NCBI GenBank assembly: GCA_900635465.1 | Contig: LR134135.1 | Location: 868,001 to 932,000, forward strand | Origin: Lelliottia amnigena | Lineage (GTDB): Bacteria; Pseudomonadota; Gammaproteobacteria; Enterobacterales; Enterobacteriaceae | Reading direction: 5' to 3' | Length of the DNA stretch: 64,000 nt | Part shown: positions 21,148-31,713 of the stretch, in pieces | Layout: each line of letters starts with the position of its first letter | How positions within the stretch are numbered: the stretch's first letter is position 1 | Translations under genes and position numbers: made by a program | Notes under the pieces: generated by a model | What the model saw: the letters and a program-made list of their open reading frames with translations, nothing else | Database searches by the model: none | What the model was told of the DNA's origin: nothing

Positions 21148-22362
21148 ATGGAATCCTGGAAAGTAAACCTCATCTCCGTTTGGTTTGGCTGCTTTTTTAC
21201 CGGCCTTGCCATCAGCCAGATTTTGCCGTTCCTGCCGCTGTATGTCTCACAGCTCGGCGTCTCGTCGCATGAGGCGCTGTCGATGTGGTCCGGTCTGACG
21301 TTCAGTATCACTTTCCTGGTTTCAGCGATTGTTTCGCCCATGTGGGGCAGCCTGGCGGATCGTAAAGGGCGCAAACTCATGCTGCTGCGCGCCTCGCTGG
21401 GGATGGCGATCGCAATTCTGCTTCAGGCTTACGCGACCAACGTCTGGCAGCTGTTTTTGCTGCGCGGCCTGATGGGGCTAACGTCGGGCTATATTCCTAA
21501 CGCGATGGCGCTGGTGGCGTCGCAAGTCCCGCGCGAGCGCAGCGGGTGGGCGATCAGTACGCTTTCCACCGCGCAGATTAGCGGCGTGATTGGCGGCCCG
21601 CTGATGGGCGGTTTTTTGGCTGACCATGTTGGCCTGCGCGCGGTCTTTTTCATCACCGCGCTGCTGCTGATGGTGAGTTTTCTGGTCACGTTTTTCCTGA
21701 TCAAAGAGGGCGTGCGGCCGACGATCAGCAAAGCCGAGCGTCTGAGCGGCAAAGCCGTATTCGCCACGCTTCCTTATCCCGGGCTGATGATTAGCCTGTT
21801 TGTCACCACGATGGTGATTCAGCTTTGTAACGGCTCGATTGGGCCGATTTTGACGCTGTTTATTAAATCGATGGCCCCGGACAGCAACAATATTGCGTTT
21901 CTGAGCGGCATGATCGCCGCCGTGCCCGGCGTGTCTGCGCTGATGTCTGCACCAAAATTGGGCAAGCTGGGCGATCGGATCGGCACGGCACGCATATTAA
22001 TGGCGACGCTTATTTTTGCAGTGGTGCTGTTTTTCGCGATGTCATTTGTGACGTCACCCTTCCAGCTTGGCGTTCTGCGTTTTCTGTTGGGATTCGCCGA
22101 CGGAGCGATGCTCCCGGCGGTACAAACGCTGCTGGTGAAGTACTCCAGCGATCAGGTAACAGGCCGGATCTTTGGGTATAACCAGTCATTTATGTATCTG
22201 GGAAATGTGATTGGCCCACTGATTGGCGCATCTGTCTCGGCGATGGCGGGATTCCGCTGGGTGTTTGCCGCCACGGCGGTGGTGGTGTTGCTCAATATTA
22301 TTCAACTTGCCATTGCTTTACAGCGCCGACGTCAAAAAGCCGATAGGGCAGGCGCCCGATAA
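21148..22362 (+). CDS. MdtG-like MFS multidrug efflux transporter
   Basis: About 404 residues with 12 hydrophobic segments; a DHA1-family drug:proton antiporter closely related to E. coli MdtG (YceE). Shared stretches include [17 protein letters not shown] (MFS motif A), [12 protein letters not shown] and [10 protein letters not shown]. The best N-terminus is [14 protein letters not shown] at 21148, but in-frame starts at 21130 and 21100 cannot be excluded because no strong ribosome-binding site is seen. E. coli has no gene here; true mdtG is elsewhere, so this is a paralogue. Substrates are unknown. Confidence 0.85.
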   Translation: MESWKVNLISVWFGCFFTGLAISQILPFLPLYVSQLGVSSHEALSMWSGLTFSITFLVSAIVSPMWGSLADRKGRKLMLLRASLGMAIAILLQAYATNVWQLFLLRGLMGLTSGYIPNAMALVASQVPRERSGWAISTLSTAQISGVIGGPLMGGFLADHVGLRAVFFITALLLMVSFLVTFFLIKEGVRPTISKAERLSGKAVFATLPYPGLMISLFVTTMVIQLCNGSIGPILTLFIKSMAPDSNNIAFLSGMIAAVPGVSALMSAPKLGKLGDRIGTARILMATLIFAVVLFFAMSFVTSPFQLGVLRFLLGFADGAMLPAVQTLLVKYSSDQVTGRIFGYNQSFMYLGNVIGPLIGASVSAMAGFRWVFAATAVVVLLNIIQLAIALQRRRQKADRAGAR

Positions 22363-22606
22363 TAATGTAGCGACAATATAGGATGTATTTAAGAGCAGCT
22401 GAATTTTATGAATAGAAAAGAAGATGTCAATTTCTACTCTTCATAAGGGGTGTAATCAGTTTTTATAATAGCAAAACGTTTCGCTCACGCTAAATCATCG
22501 TTATTTGCGACATAGCGTGTTTTTTCATAACGATAATAGTTTTCGCCTCTTTGCATTATTCCATCGGAGTGATAAGTTCAGCAAAAATCTGATAAGGAAA
22601 TACCCG

Positions 22607-22867
22607 ATGAAAAATCTCATTGCTGAGTTGCTGGTGAAGCTTGCCCAAAAGGAAGAAGAGTCAAAAGAGCTGGTTGCCCAGGTTGAAGCGTTAGAGATTG
22701 TCGTCACTGCATTGTTACGACAAATGGCACAGACCGAGCAACAGGCGCTGATACGAAGTATCGAAGGCGCTCTGGAGGATGCCAGGCCCGGCTCTCAGGT
22801 GCCGGTTCAGGATAGCGAGATGCTACAGGAATACGTAAAAAAGTTGTTGCGACATCCCCGTAATTAA
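22607..22867 (+). CDS. iraP: Anti-adaptor protein IraP
   Basis: An 86-residue, largely helical protein beginning [19 protein letters not shown], the same length as E. coli IraP. IraP binds the response regulator RssB and blocks delivery of sigma-S to ClpXP, stabilising sigma-S during phosphate starvation. A heptad-like N-terminal coil is visible. ATG 22607 is preceded by aagga. It sits directly upstream of phoA, as in E. coli. Confidence 0.95.
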   Translation: MKNLIAELLVKLAQKEEESKELVAQVEALEIVVTALLRQMAQTEQQALIRSIEGALEDARPGSQVPVQDSEMLQEYVKKLLRHPRN

Positions 22868-22888
22868 TCTTTCACAAAATCGAAAACG

Positions 22889-22922
22889 CTGTCATAGCAT
22901 TGTCATATGGACTGCCTATAGT
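22889..22922 (+). promoter_or_regulatory. Pho box and -10 of the phoA promoter
   Basis: ctgtcat-agca-ttgtcat at 22889-22906 is a near-consensus Pho box. A tatagt -10 hexamer follows at 22917-22922, 10 bases later, the spacing used by PhoB-activated promoters in place of a -35. It drives phoA and psiF in phosphate starvation. Confidence 0.88.
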
Positions 22923-22965
22923 CGCTCTGTTTATTTTTTATGTATTTGTACATGGAGAAAATAAA

Positions 22966-24381
22966 GTGAAACAGAGCGCACTATTCATCGCATTAATTCC
23001 GTTGTTATTCACCGCAACGTCACACGCCGAAACCACCGATACCCACGTCCTGGACAATCGTGCTGCGCACGGGGATATCACTCAACCCGGCGGTGCCCGC
23101 CGTTTGTCGGAAGACCAAACCGCCGCGATTCGTGCATCGCTTAATGATAAGCCGGCCAAAAATATTATTCTGTTAATCGGCGACGGCATGGGCGATTCTG
23201 AAATTACCGCTGCGCGTAATTACGCTGAGGGTGCAGGCGGTTTCTTTAAAGGGATCGATGCGTTGCCTTTGACCGGCCAATATACCCATTACGCGCTGGA
23301 CAAAAAAACCGGCAAGCCGGATTACGTGACCGACTCTGCGGCTTCCGCAACCGCCTGGACCACCGGGGTTAAAACCTATAACGGCGCGCTGGGCGTCGAT
23401 ATTCACGAAAAAGATCACCAGACCATTCTGGAGATGGCAAAAGCCGCTGGGCTTTCAACGGGCAACGTCTCTACGGCGGAGCTCCAGGATGCAACCCCTG
23501 CCGCGCTGGTGGCGCACGTGACGTCGCGTAAATGCTACGGCCCGACCGTGACCAGCGAAAAATGCCCCTCTAACGCGCTGGAAAAAGGCGGTAAAGGCTC
23601 CATTACCGAGCAACTGCTGAATGCCCGCGCTGATGTCACTCTGGGCGGCGGAGCGAAGACGTTCGCCGAAACCGCAACCGCGGGAGACTGGCAGGGCAAA
23701 ACGCTGCGCGAGCAGGCGCAGGCTCGCGGCTATCAGATGGTGAGCGATGCGACTTCTCTGGCGGCCATTACTGAAGCAAACCAGGATAAACCGCTGCTTG
23801 GCCTGTTCTCGGACGGGAATATGCCGGTGCGCTGGGAAGGGCCAAAAGCCTCCTATCACGGTAACCTCGACAAGCCTGTTGTCACCTGTGCGCCAAATCC
23901 GAAACGCAATGACAGCATCCCTACGCTGGCGCAGATGACGGATAAAGCGATCACCCTGTTAAACAAAGGCGATAAGGGCTTCTTCCTGCAGGTGGAAGGC
24001 GCGTCGATCGATAAACAGGATCACGCTGCGAATCCGTGTGGTCAGATCGGCGAAACGGTCGATCTGGATGAAGCGGTGCAAAAGGCGCTGGAGTTTGCGA
24101 AGAAAGACGGCAACACCCTGGTGGTGGTTACGGCTGACCACGCACATGCCAGCCAGATCGTTGCACCGGACACCAAAGCGCCGGGCCTGACTCAGGCGCT
24201 GAACACCAAAGACGGGGCGGTGATGGTGATGAGCTATGGCAACTCCGAAGAAGACTCCATGGAACATACTGGCTCGCAGCTACGCATTGCGGCGTATGGT
24301 CCTCATGCAGCAAACGTGGTAGGGCTGACGGATCAGACCGATCTGTTCTACACCATGAAAGCGGCGCTTGGATTGAAATAA
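22966..24381 (+). CDS. phoA: Alkaline phosphatase (periplasmic)
   Basis: A 471-residue precursor, exactly the E. coli length. The start is GTG 22966 ([14 protein letters not shown]...), matching the known GTG start and signal peptide ending SHA. The catalytic serine region is DSAASATAW, with metal-site stretches [10 protein letters not shown] and [10 protein letters not shown]. The homodimeric zinc/magnesium enzyme removes phosphate from monoesters in the periplasm and needs disulfides; cysteines are present in the RKCYGPT and VTCAPNP regions. Controlled by the upstream Pho box. Confidence 0.98.
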   Translation: MKQSALFIALIPLLFTATSHAETTDTHVLDNRAAHGDITQPGGARRLSEDQTAAIRASLNDKPAKNIILLIGDGMGDSEITAARNYAEGAGGFFKGIDALPLTGQYTHYALDKKTGKPDYVTDSAASATAWTTGVKTYNGALGVDIHEKDHQTILEMAKAAGLSTGNVSTAELQDATPAALVAHVTSRKCYGPTVTSEKCPSNALEKGGKGSITEQLLNARADVTLGGGAKTFAETATAGDWQGKTLREQAQARGYQMVSDATSLAAITEANQDKPLLGLFSDGNMPVRWEGPKASYHGNLDKPVVTCAPNPKRNDSIPTLAQMTDKAITLLNKGDKGFFLQVEGASIDKQDHAANPCGQIGETVDLDEAVQKALEFAKKDGNTLVVVTADHAHASQIVAPDTKAPGLTQALNTKDGAVMVMSYGNSEEDSMEHTGSQLRIAAYGPHAANVVGLTDQTDLFYTMKAALGLK

Positions 24382-24389
24382 AAGAGAAA

Positions 24390-24424
24390 CCCGGCGGAAA
24401 TTCCCCTCCGCCGGGTGGTTTTTT
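24390..24424 (+). terminator. Terminator between phoA and psiF
   Basis: Nine-base arms cccggcgga and tccgccggg, loop of 8, then tgg and six T residues. It is strong enough to limit psiF expression relative to phoA, although the two share the Pho promoter in E. coli. Confidence 0.88.
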
Positions 24425-24473
24425 CCCCGTCACGAACCAGACTTAGTGTGAACCTTCATGAAAGGATGGTGCT

Positions 24474-24794
24474 ATGAAACTGACTCTGTCTGTGACTCTG
24501 CTTTCCGCGATGTTCCTGATGTCGACGGCAACGGCGGCGGAGAGAACGCTTACCCCTCAACAGCAGCGAATGACGACCTGTAATCAGCAGGCCACGTCCC
24601 AGACGCTGAAAGGCGATGCCCGTAAAACCTATATGAGCGATTGCCTGAAAAACAAAGACACGAAACCCGGCGAAAAGAGCCTGACGCCACAGCAGCAAAA
24701 AATGCGCGAGTGTAATTCTCAGGCGACGCAACAGATGCTCAAAGGCGAAGACCGCAGCAAGTTTATGAGCGCGTGCCTCAAGAAATCCGTGTAG
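24474..24794 (+). CDS. psiF: PsiF phosphate-starvation-inducible protein
   Basis: A 106-residue secreted protein. The signal peptide (MKLTLSVTLLSAMFLM ... TATAA) is followed by two copies of a PsiF repeat, each with LTPQQQxM, a C-N-x-Q-A-T segment and a C-terminal LK(N/K), with two cysteines per repeat. Function is unknown; E. coli psiF is in the Pho regulon with phoA. An aagga motif precedes ATG 24474. Confidence 0.93.
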   Translation: MKLTLSVTLLSAMFLMSTATAAERTLTPQQQRMTTCNQQATSQTLKGDARKTYMSDCLKNKDTKPGEKSLTPQQQKMRECNSQATQQMLKGEDRSKFMSACLKKSV

Positions 24795-24800
24795 TCCTAA

Positions 24801-24828
24801 CGGGTGAGCCTGGGTATTGGCTCACCCG
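24801..24828. terminator. Hairpin after psiF
   Basis: Perfect 10-base arms cgggtgagcc and ggctcacccg with an 8-base loop, 6 bases after the psiF stop. Only a short T-containing run (aaatttcat) follows, so it may be a weak terminator or an mRNA 3' stabiliser. Confidence 0.65.
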
Positions 24829-24883
24829 AAATTTCATACTTTCCCCGCTCCCCCCCTCTCTATAATTTGGGAAATGTTTCAGA

Positions 24884-25999
24884 ATGTTCCCAAAAATTAT
24901 GAATGACGAAAACTTTTACAATAAAGGCGTCACCCGAGAAGAGTGGCAACAGGACCTTTCTCAGGATGACCACCACCGTTCCGGCATTCGGTTTGCCCGG
25001 CGAGTTCGATTGCCGCGCATGTTGGGACTGGCCGCAATGTTCTTCCCGATTGCAGGGGCAATGGTGGCACATGCTCCGCCTGGAGGCTGGTGGCTATTGC
25101 TGGTGGGTTGGTCGTTCATCTGGCCACATCTGGCCTGGCAGCTGGCTTACCGTTCCGCCGATCCCCGCAGCAGCGAAATTTTAAATCTCAAAGCGGATGC
25201 GATGGTGGCAGGCGTCTGGATGGGGTTAATGGGCGTTGACGTCTTGCCCACGGTCGCGCTGGTCATGATGATCGGAATGAACCTGATGGGGGCGGGCGGC
25301 GTGAAGTTGTTTAGCGCTGGCGCCATCATTACTGCCGTCGCCACGCTCATCACGCTGCAACTCACCGGTACCACGCCTGCCTTGACGTTGACCCCGCTCG
25401 AATTATGGCTTTCGCTACCGGTCCTGGTGCTTTATCCGCTGATTTTTGCCTGGGTGAGTCATCAGACAGCGATCCGACTGGCGGAGCATAAGCGTCGTCT
25501 GGAGCTAATGAGTACCCGCGACGGAATGACCGGCGTGTTTAATCGTCGGCACTGGGAAATTCTGTTACGCAATGAATACGACACCTGCTTACGGAGCCAT
25601 CGCGACGCCGCCATTTTGATTATCGATATCGATCATTTTAAAAATATCAATGATACGTGGGGCCACGACGTGGGCGATGAGGCGATTATCGCCGTCACGC
25701 GTCAACTGCAACTGGCGTTACGTGCAGGGGATCTTATCGGCCGTTTTGGTGGTGATGAATTTGCCGTGGTGATGAGTGGAACGCCTGCGGAGAGTGCGAT
25801 AGCGGCGATGTCTCGCGTGCATGAACGGCTGGCGGCGCTCACCTTACCCTGTGCCCCGCAGGTGCGCTTGCGTATCAGCGTTGGCGTGGCACCGTTAACA
25901 CCGGAATTTGGACACTACCGTGAATGGCTGAAAGCGGCTGACGTAGCGTTATATAAAGCGAAAAATGCCGGACGCAACCGCACCGAAGTGGCCGCCTGA
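24884..25999 (+). CDS. dgcC: Diguanylate cyclase DgcC (AdrA/YaiC)
   Basis: A 371-residue inner-membrane enzyme that makes cyclic di-GMP, the activator of cellulose synthase BcsA. The N-terminal half is a MASE2 membrane domain with several hydrophobic segments. The C-terminal GGDEF domain has the active-site motif GRFGGDEFAVV and, five residues before GGDEF, the inhibitory-site motif RAGD (RxxD). The N-terminus MFPKIMNDENF is nearly identical to E. coli. In enterics it is activated by CsgD; I did not identify the operator. Confidence 0.96.
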   Translation: MFPKIMNDENFYNKGVTREEWQQDLSQDDHHRSGIRFARRVRLPRMLGLAAMFFPIAGAMVAHAPPGGWWLLLVGWSFIWPHLAWQLAYRSADPRSSEILNLKADAMVAGVWMGLMGVDVLPTVALVMMIGMNLMGAGGVKLFSAGAIITAVATLITLQLTGTTPALTLTPLELWLSLPVLVLYPLIFAWVSHQTAIRLAEHKRRLELMSTRDGMTGVFNRRHWEILLRNEYDTCLRSHRDAAILIIDIDHFKNINDTWGHDVGDEAIIAVTRQLQLALRAGDLIGRFGGDEFAVVMSGTPAESAIAAMSRVHERLAALTLPCAPQVRLRISVGVAPLTPEFGHYREWLKAADVALYKAKNAGRNRTEVAA

Positions 26000-26015
26000 C
26001 GCCCGGCAATCCTTA

Positions 26016-26825
26016 TCAGGATTTACTCAGCTGTTCTGACTTTTCCATGCATTTGCTCATCGCCTCGATCACCGCAGAGCGGAATCCGCGCTCCTCGAGC
26101 ACCCGCACGGCTTCAATGGTGGTTCCACCGGGCGAGCACACCATATCTTTCAGTTCACCGGGATGTTTACCCGTCTCCAGCACCATTTTTGCAGAACCCA
26201 TCACCGCCTGAGCGGCAAATTTGTACGCCTGCGCGCGCGGCATTCCGCCCAGCACGGCAGCATCAGCCATCGCTTCAATAAACATAAAGACGTAGGCCGG
26301 GGCAGATCCGCTGACGCCGACAACCGGGTGGATCATCGGCTCGGCAATCACTTCGGCCTCGCCAAAGCAGCGGAAAATATTCAGCACGTCCGCCACGTCT
26401 TCAGACGTCACCAGCGCATTCGGTGTGACAGAGGTCATGCCCGCATTCACCAGCGACGGCGTGTTTGGCATGGCGCGGACGATTTTACGGTCGTGACCCA
26501 GCGCGCGCGCGAGCTGATCCAGAGTGACGCCCGCTGCAATTGATACCACCAGCGTCTCTTTGTTAAGGCTGGAGGTAATGTCGCTCAGCACTTTAATCAT
26601 GATGTTAGGTTTGACGGCGCCGAAGACGATATCGGCAATCTGGGCCACTTCCTGTGCGCTTTCGGCGGCGTTAATCCCGTACTGATCGCGAAGGGCAGCC
26701 ACTTTATCCGGTGACGGGGTGTAGACCCAAATTTGTCCCGGCAACACCTGGCCGCTGGCGATCAGGCCGCCGAGAATGGCTTTTCCCATGTTACCGCAGC
26801 CAATAAAACCGATTTTCTTATCCAT
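26016..26825 (-). CDS. proC: Pyrroline-5-carboxylate reductase
   Basis: A 269-residue cytoplasmic enzyme that reduces pyrroline-5-carboxylate to proline with NADPH, the last step of proline synthesis. Visible are the Rossmann motif GFIGCGNMGKAILGG, the VRAMPNTPSLV stretch and the C-terminal PGGTTIEAVRVLE signature. ATG 26825 (MDKKIGF) was chosen over the GTG just upstream because it matches E. coli and follows ggagag. It is convergent with dgcC and divergent from yaiI. Confidence 0.97.
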   Translation of the reverse strand: MDKKIGFIGCGNMGKAILGGLIASGQVLPGQIWVYTPSPDKVAALRDQYGINAAESAQEVAQIADIVFGAVKPNIMIKVLSDITSSLNKETLVVSIAAGVTLDQLARALGHDRKIVRAMPNTPSLVNAGMTSVTPNALVTSEDVADVLNIFRCFGEAEVIAEPMIHPVVGVSGSAPAYVFMFIEAMADAAVLGGMPRAQAYKFAAQAVMGSAKMVLETGKHPGELKDMVCSPGGTTIEAVRVLEERGFRSAVIEAMSKCMEKSEQLSKS

Positions 26826-26966
26826 CACGTCTCTCCGTAATTATGCGTTTTGCGTTCTACTCTATAGCTTAACGTGGATTTTTCTTCAGGGCTAAAGCTT
26901 ACGCTGCTTTGCCTGTCGACGAAAAGCAGGCGACAATAGCCGCTCATGCTAAACAAGGGAGACACT

Positions 26967-27425
26967 ATGGCGATTTGGGTGGATGCGGATGCGTGTCCGA
27001 ATGTCATCAAAGAGATTTTGTTTCGCGCCGCCGAGCGCGTGCAGATGCCGTTAACGCTGGTGGCAAACCAGAATCTGCGCATTCCGCCGTCAAAATTTAT
27101 TCGCTCGATGCGCGTCCCTGCGGGTTTTGACGTGGCGGATAACGAGATTGTGCGGCTGTGCAGCCCGGAAGATTTAGTGATAACTGCGGATATTCCGCTG
27201 GCTGCGGAAGTTCTGGAAAAAGGGGCGGCCGCACTGAATCCACGCGGCGAGCGTTACTCGCCGTCAACCATTCGTCAGATCCTCACGATGCGTGATTTCA
27301 TGGATACCCTGCGCGCGAGCGGCGTGCAAACGGGTGGGCCTGACACGCTTTCCCAACGCGATCGGCAGCAATTTGCCGCTGAGCTGGATAAATGGCTGCT
27401 GGAAGTGAAACGCCGTACCGCGTAA
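26967..27425 (+). CDS. yaiI: YaiI/YqxD family protein (UPF0178)
   Basis: A 152-residue cytoplasmic protein of the DUF188/UPF0178 family. Conserved acidic stretch WVDADACPN at the N-terminus and [11 protein letters not shown] in the middle suggest a PIN/NYN-like nuclease-type fold, but no activity is established. ATG 26967 is preceded by a ggga motif. Divergent from proC, as in E. coli. Confidence 0.93.
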   Translation: MAIWVDADACPNVIKEILFRAAERVQMPLTLVANQNLRIPPSKFIRSMRVPAGFDVADNEIVRLCSPEDLVITADIPLAAEVLEKGAAALNPRGERYSPSTIRQILTMRDFMDTLRASGVQTGGPDTLSQRDRQQFAAELDKWLLEVKRRTA

Positions 27426-27454
27426 TGATAAGCATTGCTAAAATGTGATAGAGT

Positions 27455-27476
27455 ATGACAACCGCAGGGTTGTCAT
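27455..27476. terminator. Hairpin after yaiI
   Basis: Perfect 9-base arms atgacaacc and ggttgtcat with tetraloop gcag, 30 bases after the yaiI stop. No T run follows, so it is only a possible terminator or processing site. Confidence 0.5.
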
Positions 27477-27588
27477 CATCAGACGCTTTGCAGTAAAGTA
27501 AACGCACCCACATATGCAATGATTTCTTTACAGAGTGCGATTGATATTCTCAGTGTTTACGCTCTCTGTCATACACACATATTCTTGC

Positions 27589-27634
27589 TGTAATCCAATT
27601 TTTACAATTACTTTGTGTACTAGTTTAATGGTAT
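27589..27634 (+). promoter_or_regulatory. aroL promoter with TyrR and TrpR operators
   Basis: tgtaat-N6-tttaca at 27589-27606 is a near-perfect TyrR box (consensus TGTAAA-N6-TTTACA). Its right arm is also a good -35 (tttaca 27601-27606); a tttaat -10 follows at 27624-27629 with 17-base spacing. gtactagttt at 27617-27626, extending to about 27634, is a TrpR-operator-like half palindrome overlapping the -10. This matches the dual TyrR/TrpR repression known for E. coli aroL. Confidence 0.8.
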
Positions 27635-27695
27635 TATTGCTCGTTTTTTGATTTCACACGCCGCAACCTCGCGGTATCAAGGGGAACACCTGGTT

Positions 27696-28220
27696 ATGAC
27701 CCAACCCATCTTTTTAGTTGGCCCTCGCGGCTGCGGGAAAACCACCGTCGGCCTCGCACTGGCGCGCGCGTGTCAAAGCCAATTTGTCGATACCGATCAC
27801 TGGCTGCAATCGAAAGCCGGGCGGACCATCGCGGAGATTGTGGAAAAAGAGGGCTGGGAAACTTTTCGTGCGCTTGAGACCGAAACCCTGAAGGCCGTCA
27901 CGGCACCGTCGAGCGTCATTGCGACCGGCGGGGGCATTATTCTGGCGGAACATAATCGCGGCTTTATGCGTGAGCACGGCATCGTCATTTATCTTTGCGC
28001 GCCCGTCGCCACCCTGGTGGAACGGCTCGAAGCATTTCCGGAAGAGGGGCAACGCCCTACGCTCACCGGAAAGGCGATCGGTGACGAAGTGAGCCAAGTG
28101 CTTGCTGAACGTGATGCCCTTTATCGTGAAGCCGCGCATCACGTCGTCGATGCGTCGCAGACGCCGGAACAGGTTGTCAGCCAGATCGTTACCGCGCTGC
28201 GTCTGGCTTGCGCCAGCTAG
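27696..28220 (+). CDS. aroL: Shikimate kinase II
   Basis: A 174-residue cytoplasmic kinase, same length as E. coli AroL, that phosphorylates shikimate in the aromatic amino-acid pathway. Walker A is [11 protein letters not shown] near the N-terminus; DTDHWL and TGGGIILAE bind shikimate, and RPTLTG is in the lid. ATG 27696 (MTQPIFLVG) was chosen because it matches the family; an upstream in-frame ATG would lie in the leader. It heads the aroL-yaiA-aroM group. Confidence 0.97.
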   Translation: MTQPIFLVGPRGCGKTTVGLALARACQSQFVDTDHWLQSKAGRTIAEIVEKEGWETFRALETETLKAVTAPSSVIATGGGIILAEHNRGFMREHGIVIYLCAPVATLVERLEAFPEEGQRPTLTGKAIGDEVSQVLAERDALYREAAHHVVDASQTPEQVVSQIVTALRLACAS

Positions 28221-28263
28221 CAGGCGTCTATACTCATAGTTCAACGTTAAAAAAGGATGAACT

Positions 28264-28455
28264 ATGCCAACCAGACCTCCCTATCCACGCGAAGCGCGAA
28301 TCGAAACGATTGAAAAAGGTAACGGCGATCAGACCGTTACCTGGTACCAACTGCGCGCGGATCACCCGAAGCCAAACTCACTCATCAGTGAGCATGAAAC
28401 CGAGCAGGAAGCGCTGGATGCGAAGCGCCGCTACGAAGACCCCGATAAGACCTGA
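28264..28455 (+). CDS. yaiA: YaiA small conserved protein
   Basis: A 63-residue hydrophilic protein ([19 protein letters not shown]) matching E. coli YaiA, of unknown function and co-transcribed with aroL and aroM. aaagga precedes ATG 28264. It starts 43 bases after the aroL stop. Confidence 0.93.
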   Translation: MPTRPPYPREARIETIEKGNGDQTVTWYQLRADHPKPNSLISEHETEQEALDAKRRYEDPDKT

Positions 28456-28566
28456 CATAAATCTGAAAGCGGGGATAAACGTGCCTGCATCACACTTTTG
28501 GCTCAGCGTGAATGTTAAGTGAGAGTTAATATTTAGTCATTACAGTTAGATTCGGAAACGGTGAAC

Positions 28567-28592
28567 GATCTTTACACTTCGGTGTAAAGATC
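28567..28592. repeat. Perfect 26-base palindrome with TTCG loop
   Basis: Eleven-base arms gatctttacac and gtgtaaagatc around ttcg, in the 241-base gap between yaiA and aroM. RNA would form a very stable UUCG-capped hairpin. No T run follows directly, so it may be an attenuator, processing site or mRNA stabiliser. The arms contain TTTACA and TGTAAA, which is the TyrR half-site pair in reversed order. Confidence 0.7.
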
Positions 28593-28696
28593 TGCTGCTA
28601 CGCTTTTGAGCTGTTTAACCTGAAACAAGAGCCGCGCAGCGTAGTGAGCTTGTGCCTGTATAAGTGCAGTGGCAGTAATGAAAGGCGACAACGAAA

Positions 28697-29374
28697 ATGA
28701 AGGCAACATTGGCGATCCTCACCATTGGTGTGGTTCCTGTTAGCGAAGTGTTACCGCTCTTAACGGAGCATGTCTCTGAACAACAGATTACGCATCTCAG
28801 CCTGCTCGCTGGGATCGGTCGGGAAGAGGTCATGGAAGACTACGCGATTGGGACCGGGGAGGATTCGCTGCCGACATTGTTAAGCGACGGTGCGCTGGCG
28901 CATGTCTCGCACCAGAAAGTTGAGCGGGCGTTGCAGGGCATCATCGAAGTCCTCGATAATCAAGGGTATGACGTTATTCTGCTGATGAGCACCGCGCCGA
29001 TCTCCGGGCTGGTCGCTCGAAATTCTATTCTGCTTGAACCCATGCGCATTATTCCACCGCTGGTGGCCTCCATTGTGGATGGTCATCAGGTGGGCGTTAT
29101 CGTCCCGATCCAGGAACTGCTTGATAATCAGGTGAATAAATGGAAAGTCCTGCAAAAAATGCCGCTCTTTGCGCTGGCCAATCCCATCTGGGATAGCGAA
29201 ACAAAACTCATCGCCGCAGGGCGTGAACTGCTCGACCAGGGGGCGGACGTTTTAATGCTCGATTGTCTGGGATTCCACCAGCGTCATCGCGATTTACTGC
29301 AAAAAGCGCTCGATGTGCCTGTGCTGTTATCCAACGTGCTGGTGACGCGCCTGGCGTCTGAATTATTGGCCTGA
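28697..29374 (+). CDS. aroM: AroM family protein
   Basis: A 225-residue cytoplasmic protein of the AroM family (Asp/Glu racemase-like fold). It begins [20 protein letters not shown] and contains the conserved [14 protein letters not shown] and [14 protein letters not shown]. Function is unknown despite TyrR-linked co-transcription with aroL in E. coli. Confidence 0.94.
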   Translation: MKATLAILTIGVVPVSEVLPLLTEHVSEQQITHLSLLAGIGREEVMEDYAIGTGEDSLPTLLSDGALAHVSHQKVERALQGIIEVLDNQGYDVILLMSTAPISGLVARNSILLEPMRIIPPLVASIVDGHQVGVIVPIQELLDNQVNKWKVLQKMPLFALANPIWDSETKLIAAGRELLDQGADVLMLDCLGFHQRHRDLLQKALDVPVLLSNVLVTRLASELLA

Positions 29375-29412
29375 TGATTTTGCGTGACAGGCACGAAGGA
29401 TGGCCCCTATAG

Positions 29413-29733
<321 letters not shown>

Positions 29734-29740
29734 TGATTCT

Positions 29741-29762
29741 CCCTCTCCCCATGGGGAGAGGG
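29741..29762. repeat. CCTCTCC-type perfect palindrome
   Basis: A perfect 22-base palindrome, ccctctcccc joined to ggggagaggg by the central at, between convergent ppnP and rdgC. It is the most symmetrical copy of the palindrome group in this window and could serve as a transcription barrier for both genes. Confidence 0.75.
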
Positions 29763-29772
29763 TTTCACAGCA

Positions 29773-30684
29773 TTAACGCTGTGCTTCTCCGCCTAAACCT
29801 TCGACCAGGTTTTTAATCAGCGCGGCCAGTTCACCCGTCATCAGGATGAAGTCGGCATCAAAGCGTCCGCTAACATCTTCGCGCTCAATATCTTCGTTTT
29901 GATCGCGCAATTCATCGCAGAACTTCAGACGTTTAATCGAGCCGTCATCGCACATCACAAACTGAATTCGCTGCTGCCAGTCGAGCGCCAGCTTGGTCAC
30001 CAGTTTGCCTGCTTCAATGTGCACCGCAATTTCGTCACACACCAGATCCTGTTTCTTCGCGCGGATCACGCCGCCATCTTCAAGGATCGCTTTTAATTCG
30101 GCTTCATCAAGCAGCTGGAACCCTTGCGCCGGACTGCCGCTGCGCACCCATTCGGTGAGCGTCAGTTCGATAGGATTTTCCATCGTCAGCGGAACGACCG
30201 GCAGTGACCCCAGGCTCTTACGCAGCAGGGCCAGCGTATCTTCCGCTTTTTTGGCACTGGCGCAGTCAACCATGATCAAATCGTTGACGGTGTCGATCCA
30301 CATCATGGTCTGGTTGAAACGGCTAAAGGCGCGCGGCAACAGCGAGTGCAGCACTTCATCCTTCAGTGAATCTTTTTCCGTTTTTTTCAGCTTACGGCCC
30401 TGTTCAGCCTCAAGCTTGAAGATCTTGGCTTCCAGCGCCTGCTTCACCACCGGGGAGGGCAGGATTTTCTCTTCTTTACGGGCGCAAAGGATGATTTGAC
30501 CATTGGTCGTGTGGGTCAGTGCATCGCTTTGTGAACCCATCGGTGCAACCCAACCGGTTTTCGCCATATCCTGGCTACCGCAAGGGGTAAACGTGTACGC
30601 GGCTAACTGTTTTTCCATCTCTTCTGCCTGCAGCGAAACCTCGCGGCTGAGACGGTAAACCATCAAATTTTTGAACCACAGCAT
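29773..30684 (-). CDS. rdgC: Recombination-associated protein RdgC
   Basis: A 303-residue nucleoid-associated DNA-binding protein, same length as E. coli RdgC, which forms a ring dimer around duplex DNA and restrains RecA. ATG 30684 ([15 protein letters not shown]) is the conserved start; a short upstream in-frame extension is not conserved. Divergent from mak. Confidence 0.96.
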   Translation of the reverse strand: MLWFKNLMVYRLSREVSLQAEEMEKQLAAYTFTPCGSQDMAKTGWVAPMGSQSDALTHTTNGQIILCARKEEKILPSPVVKQALEAKIFKLEAEQGRKLKKTEKDSLKDEVLHSLLPRAFSRFNQTMMWIDTVNDLIMVDCASAKKAEDTLALLRKSLGSLPVVPLTMENPIELTLTEWVRSGSPAQGFQLLDEAELKAILEDGGVIRAKKQDLVCDEIAVHIEAGKLVTKLALDWQQRIQFVMCDDGSIKRLKFCDELRDQNEDIEREDVSGRFDADFILMTGELAALIKNLVEGLGGEAQR

Positions 30685-30807
30685 GATAATTTCCACGGCC
30701 TTGTCGTTAAATCAGCGGGCATGATAACGAATTGTGGCATGGCTTGCATTGCTAATCAGGTGGCCTGCTTCTACTCTGTTGATAATCAAAATAATGAGGA
30801 GAGTCCT

Positions 30808-31713
30808 GTGCGTATTGGTATTGATTTGGGCGGCACCAAAACAGAAGTCATTGCGCTTAGCGATCAGGGCGAACAATTGTTCCGACACCGCCTGCCTACG
30901 CCGCGTGATGATTATCAGCAAACCATTGAAACGATCGCCTCGCTGGTGGAGATGGCGGAAAAGGCTACGGGACAGACTGGCACTGTGGGGATGGGAATTC
31001 CGGGTTCGATTTCGCCTTATACCGGAGTCGTGAAAAACGCGAACTCCACATGGCTTAACGGTCAGCCCTTTGATAAAGATTTGAGCGTGCGCCTGAACAG
31101 AGAAGTGCGTCTGGCCAACGATGCCAACTGTCTGGCCGTTTCGGAAGCGATAGACGGTGCAGCGGCGGGCGCGCAAACGGTATTTGCGGTAATTATTGGT
31201 ACTGGCTGCGGTTCTGGCCTGGCGTTTGGTGGACGCGCGCACATTGGCGGCAACGGGACGGCGGGCGAATGGGGGCACAATCCGCTGCCGTGGATGGACG
31301 AAGATGAACTGAAATACCGCGCCGAAGTGCCGTGTTATTGCGGTAAACAAGGCTGTATCGAAACCTTTATTTCCGGAACCGGATTCGCCACCGATTATCG
31401 TCGGTTGAGCGGACATGCGTTAAAAGGCAACGAGATTATGCGTCTTGTCGAAGAGCACGATGCCGTTGCCGAGCTGGCGCTCAATCGCTACGAAATGCGT
31501 CTGGCGAAATCGCTGGCGCATGTGGTGAACATTCTCGACCCGGACGTGATCGTCCTCGGCGGCGGGATGAGTAATGTTGACCGGATCTACACCACGGTTC
31601 CGCACCTGATGAAGCAGTGGGTCTTTGGCGGCGAATGTGAAACCCCGCTCCGCAAAGCGGTGCATGGCGATTCAAGTGGCGTACGCGGCGCAGCGTGGCT
31701 GTGGCCGCAGTAA
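30808..31713 (+). CDS. mak: Manno(fructo)kinase Mak (ROK family)
   Basis: A 301-residue cytoplasmic ROK-family sugar kinase that phosphorylates fructose and mannose. Start GTG 30808 ([17 protein letters not shown]) follows gagga. Seen are the phosphate loop DLGGTKTE, the catalytic region [15 protein letters not shown], and the ROK zinc motif [15 protein letters not shown]. The 3' end [11 protein letters not shown] is duplicated 130 bases downstream. In E. coli the next gene is araJ, which is missing here. Confidence 0.96.
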   Translation: MRIGIDLGGTKTEVIALSDQGEQLFRHRLPTPRDDYQQTIETIASLVEMAEKATGQTGTVGMGIPGSISPYTGVVKNANSTWLNGQPFDKDLSVRLNREVRLANDANCLAVSEAIDGAAAGAQTVFAVIIGTGCGSGLAFGGRAHIGGNGTAGEWGHNPLPWMDEDELKYRAEVPCYCGKQGCIETFISGTGFATDYRRLSGHALKGNEIMRLVEEHDAVAELALNRYEMRLAKSLAHVVNILDPDVIVLGGGMSNVDRIYTTVPHLMKQWVFGGECETPLRKAVHGDSSGVRGAAWLWPQ

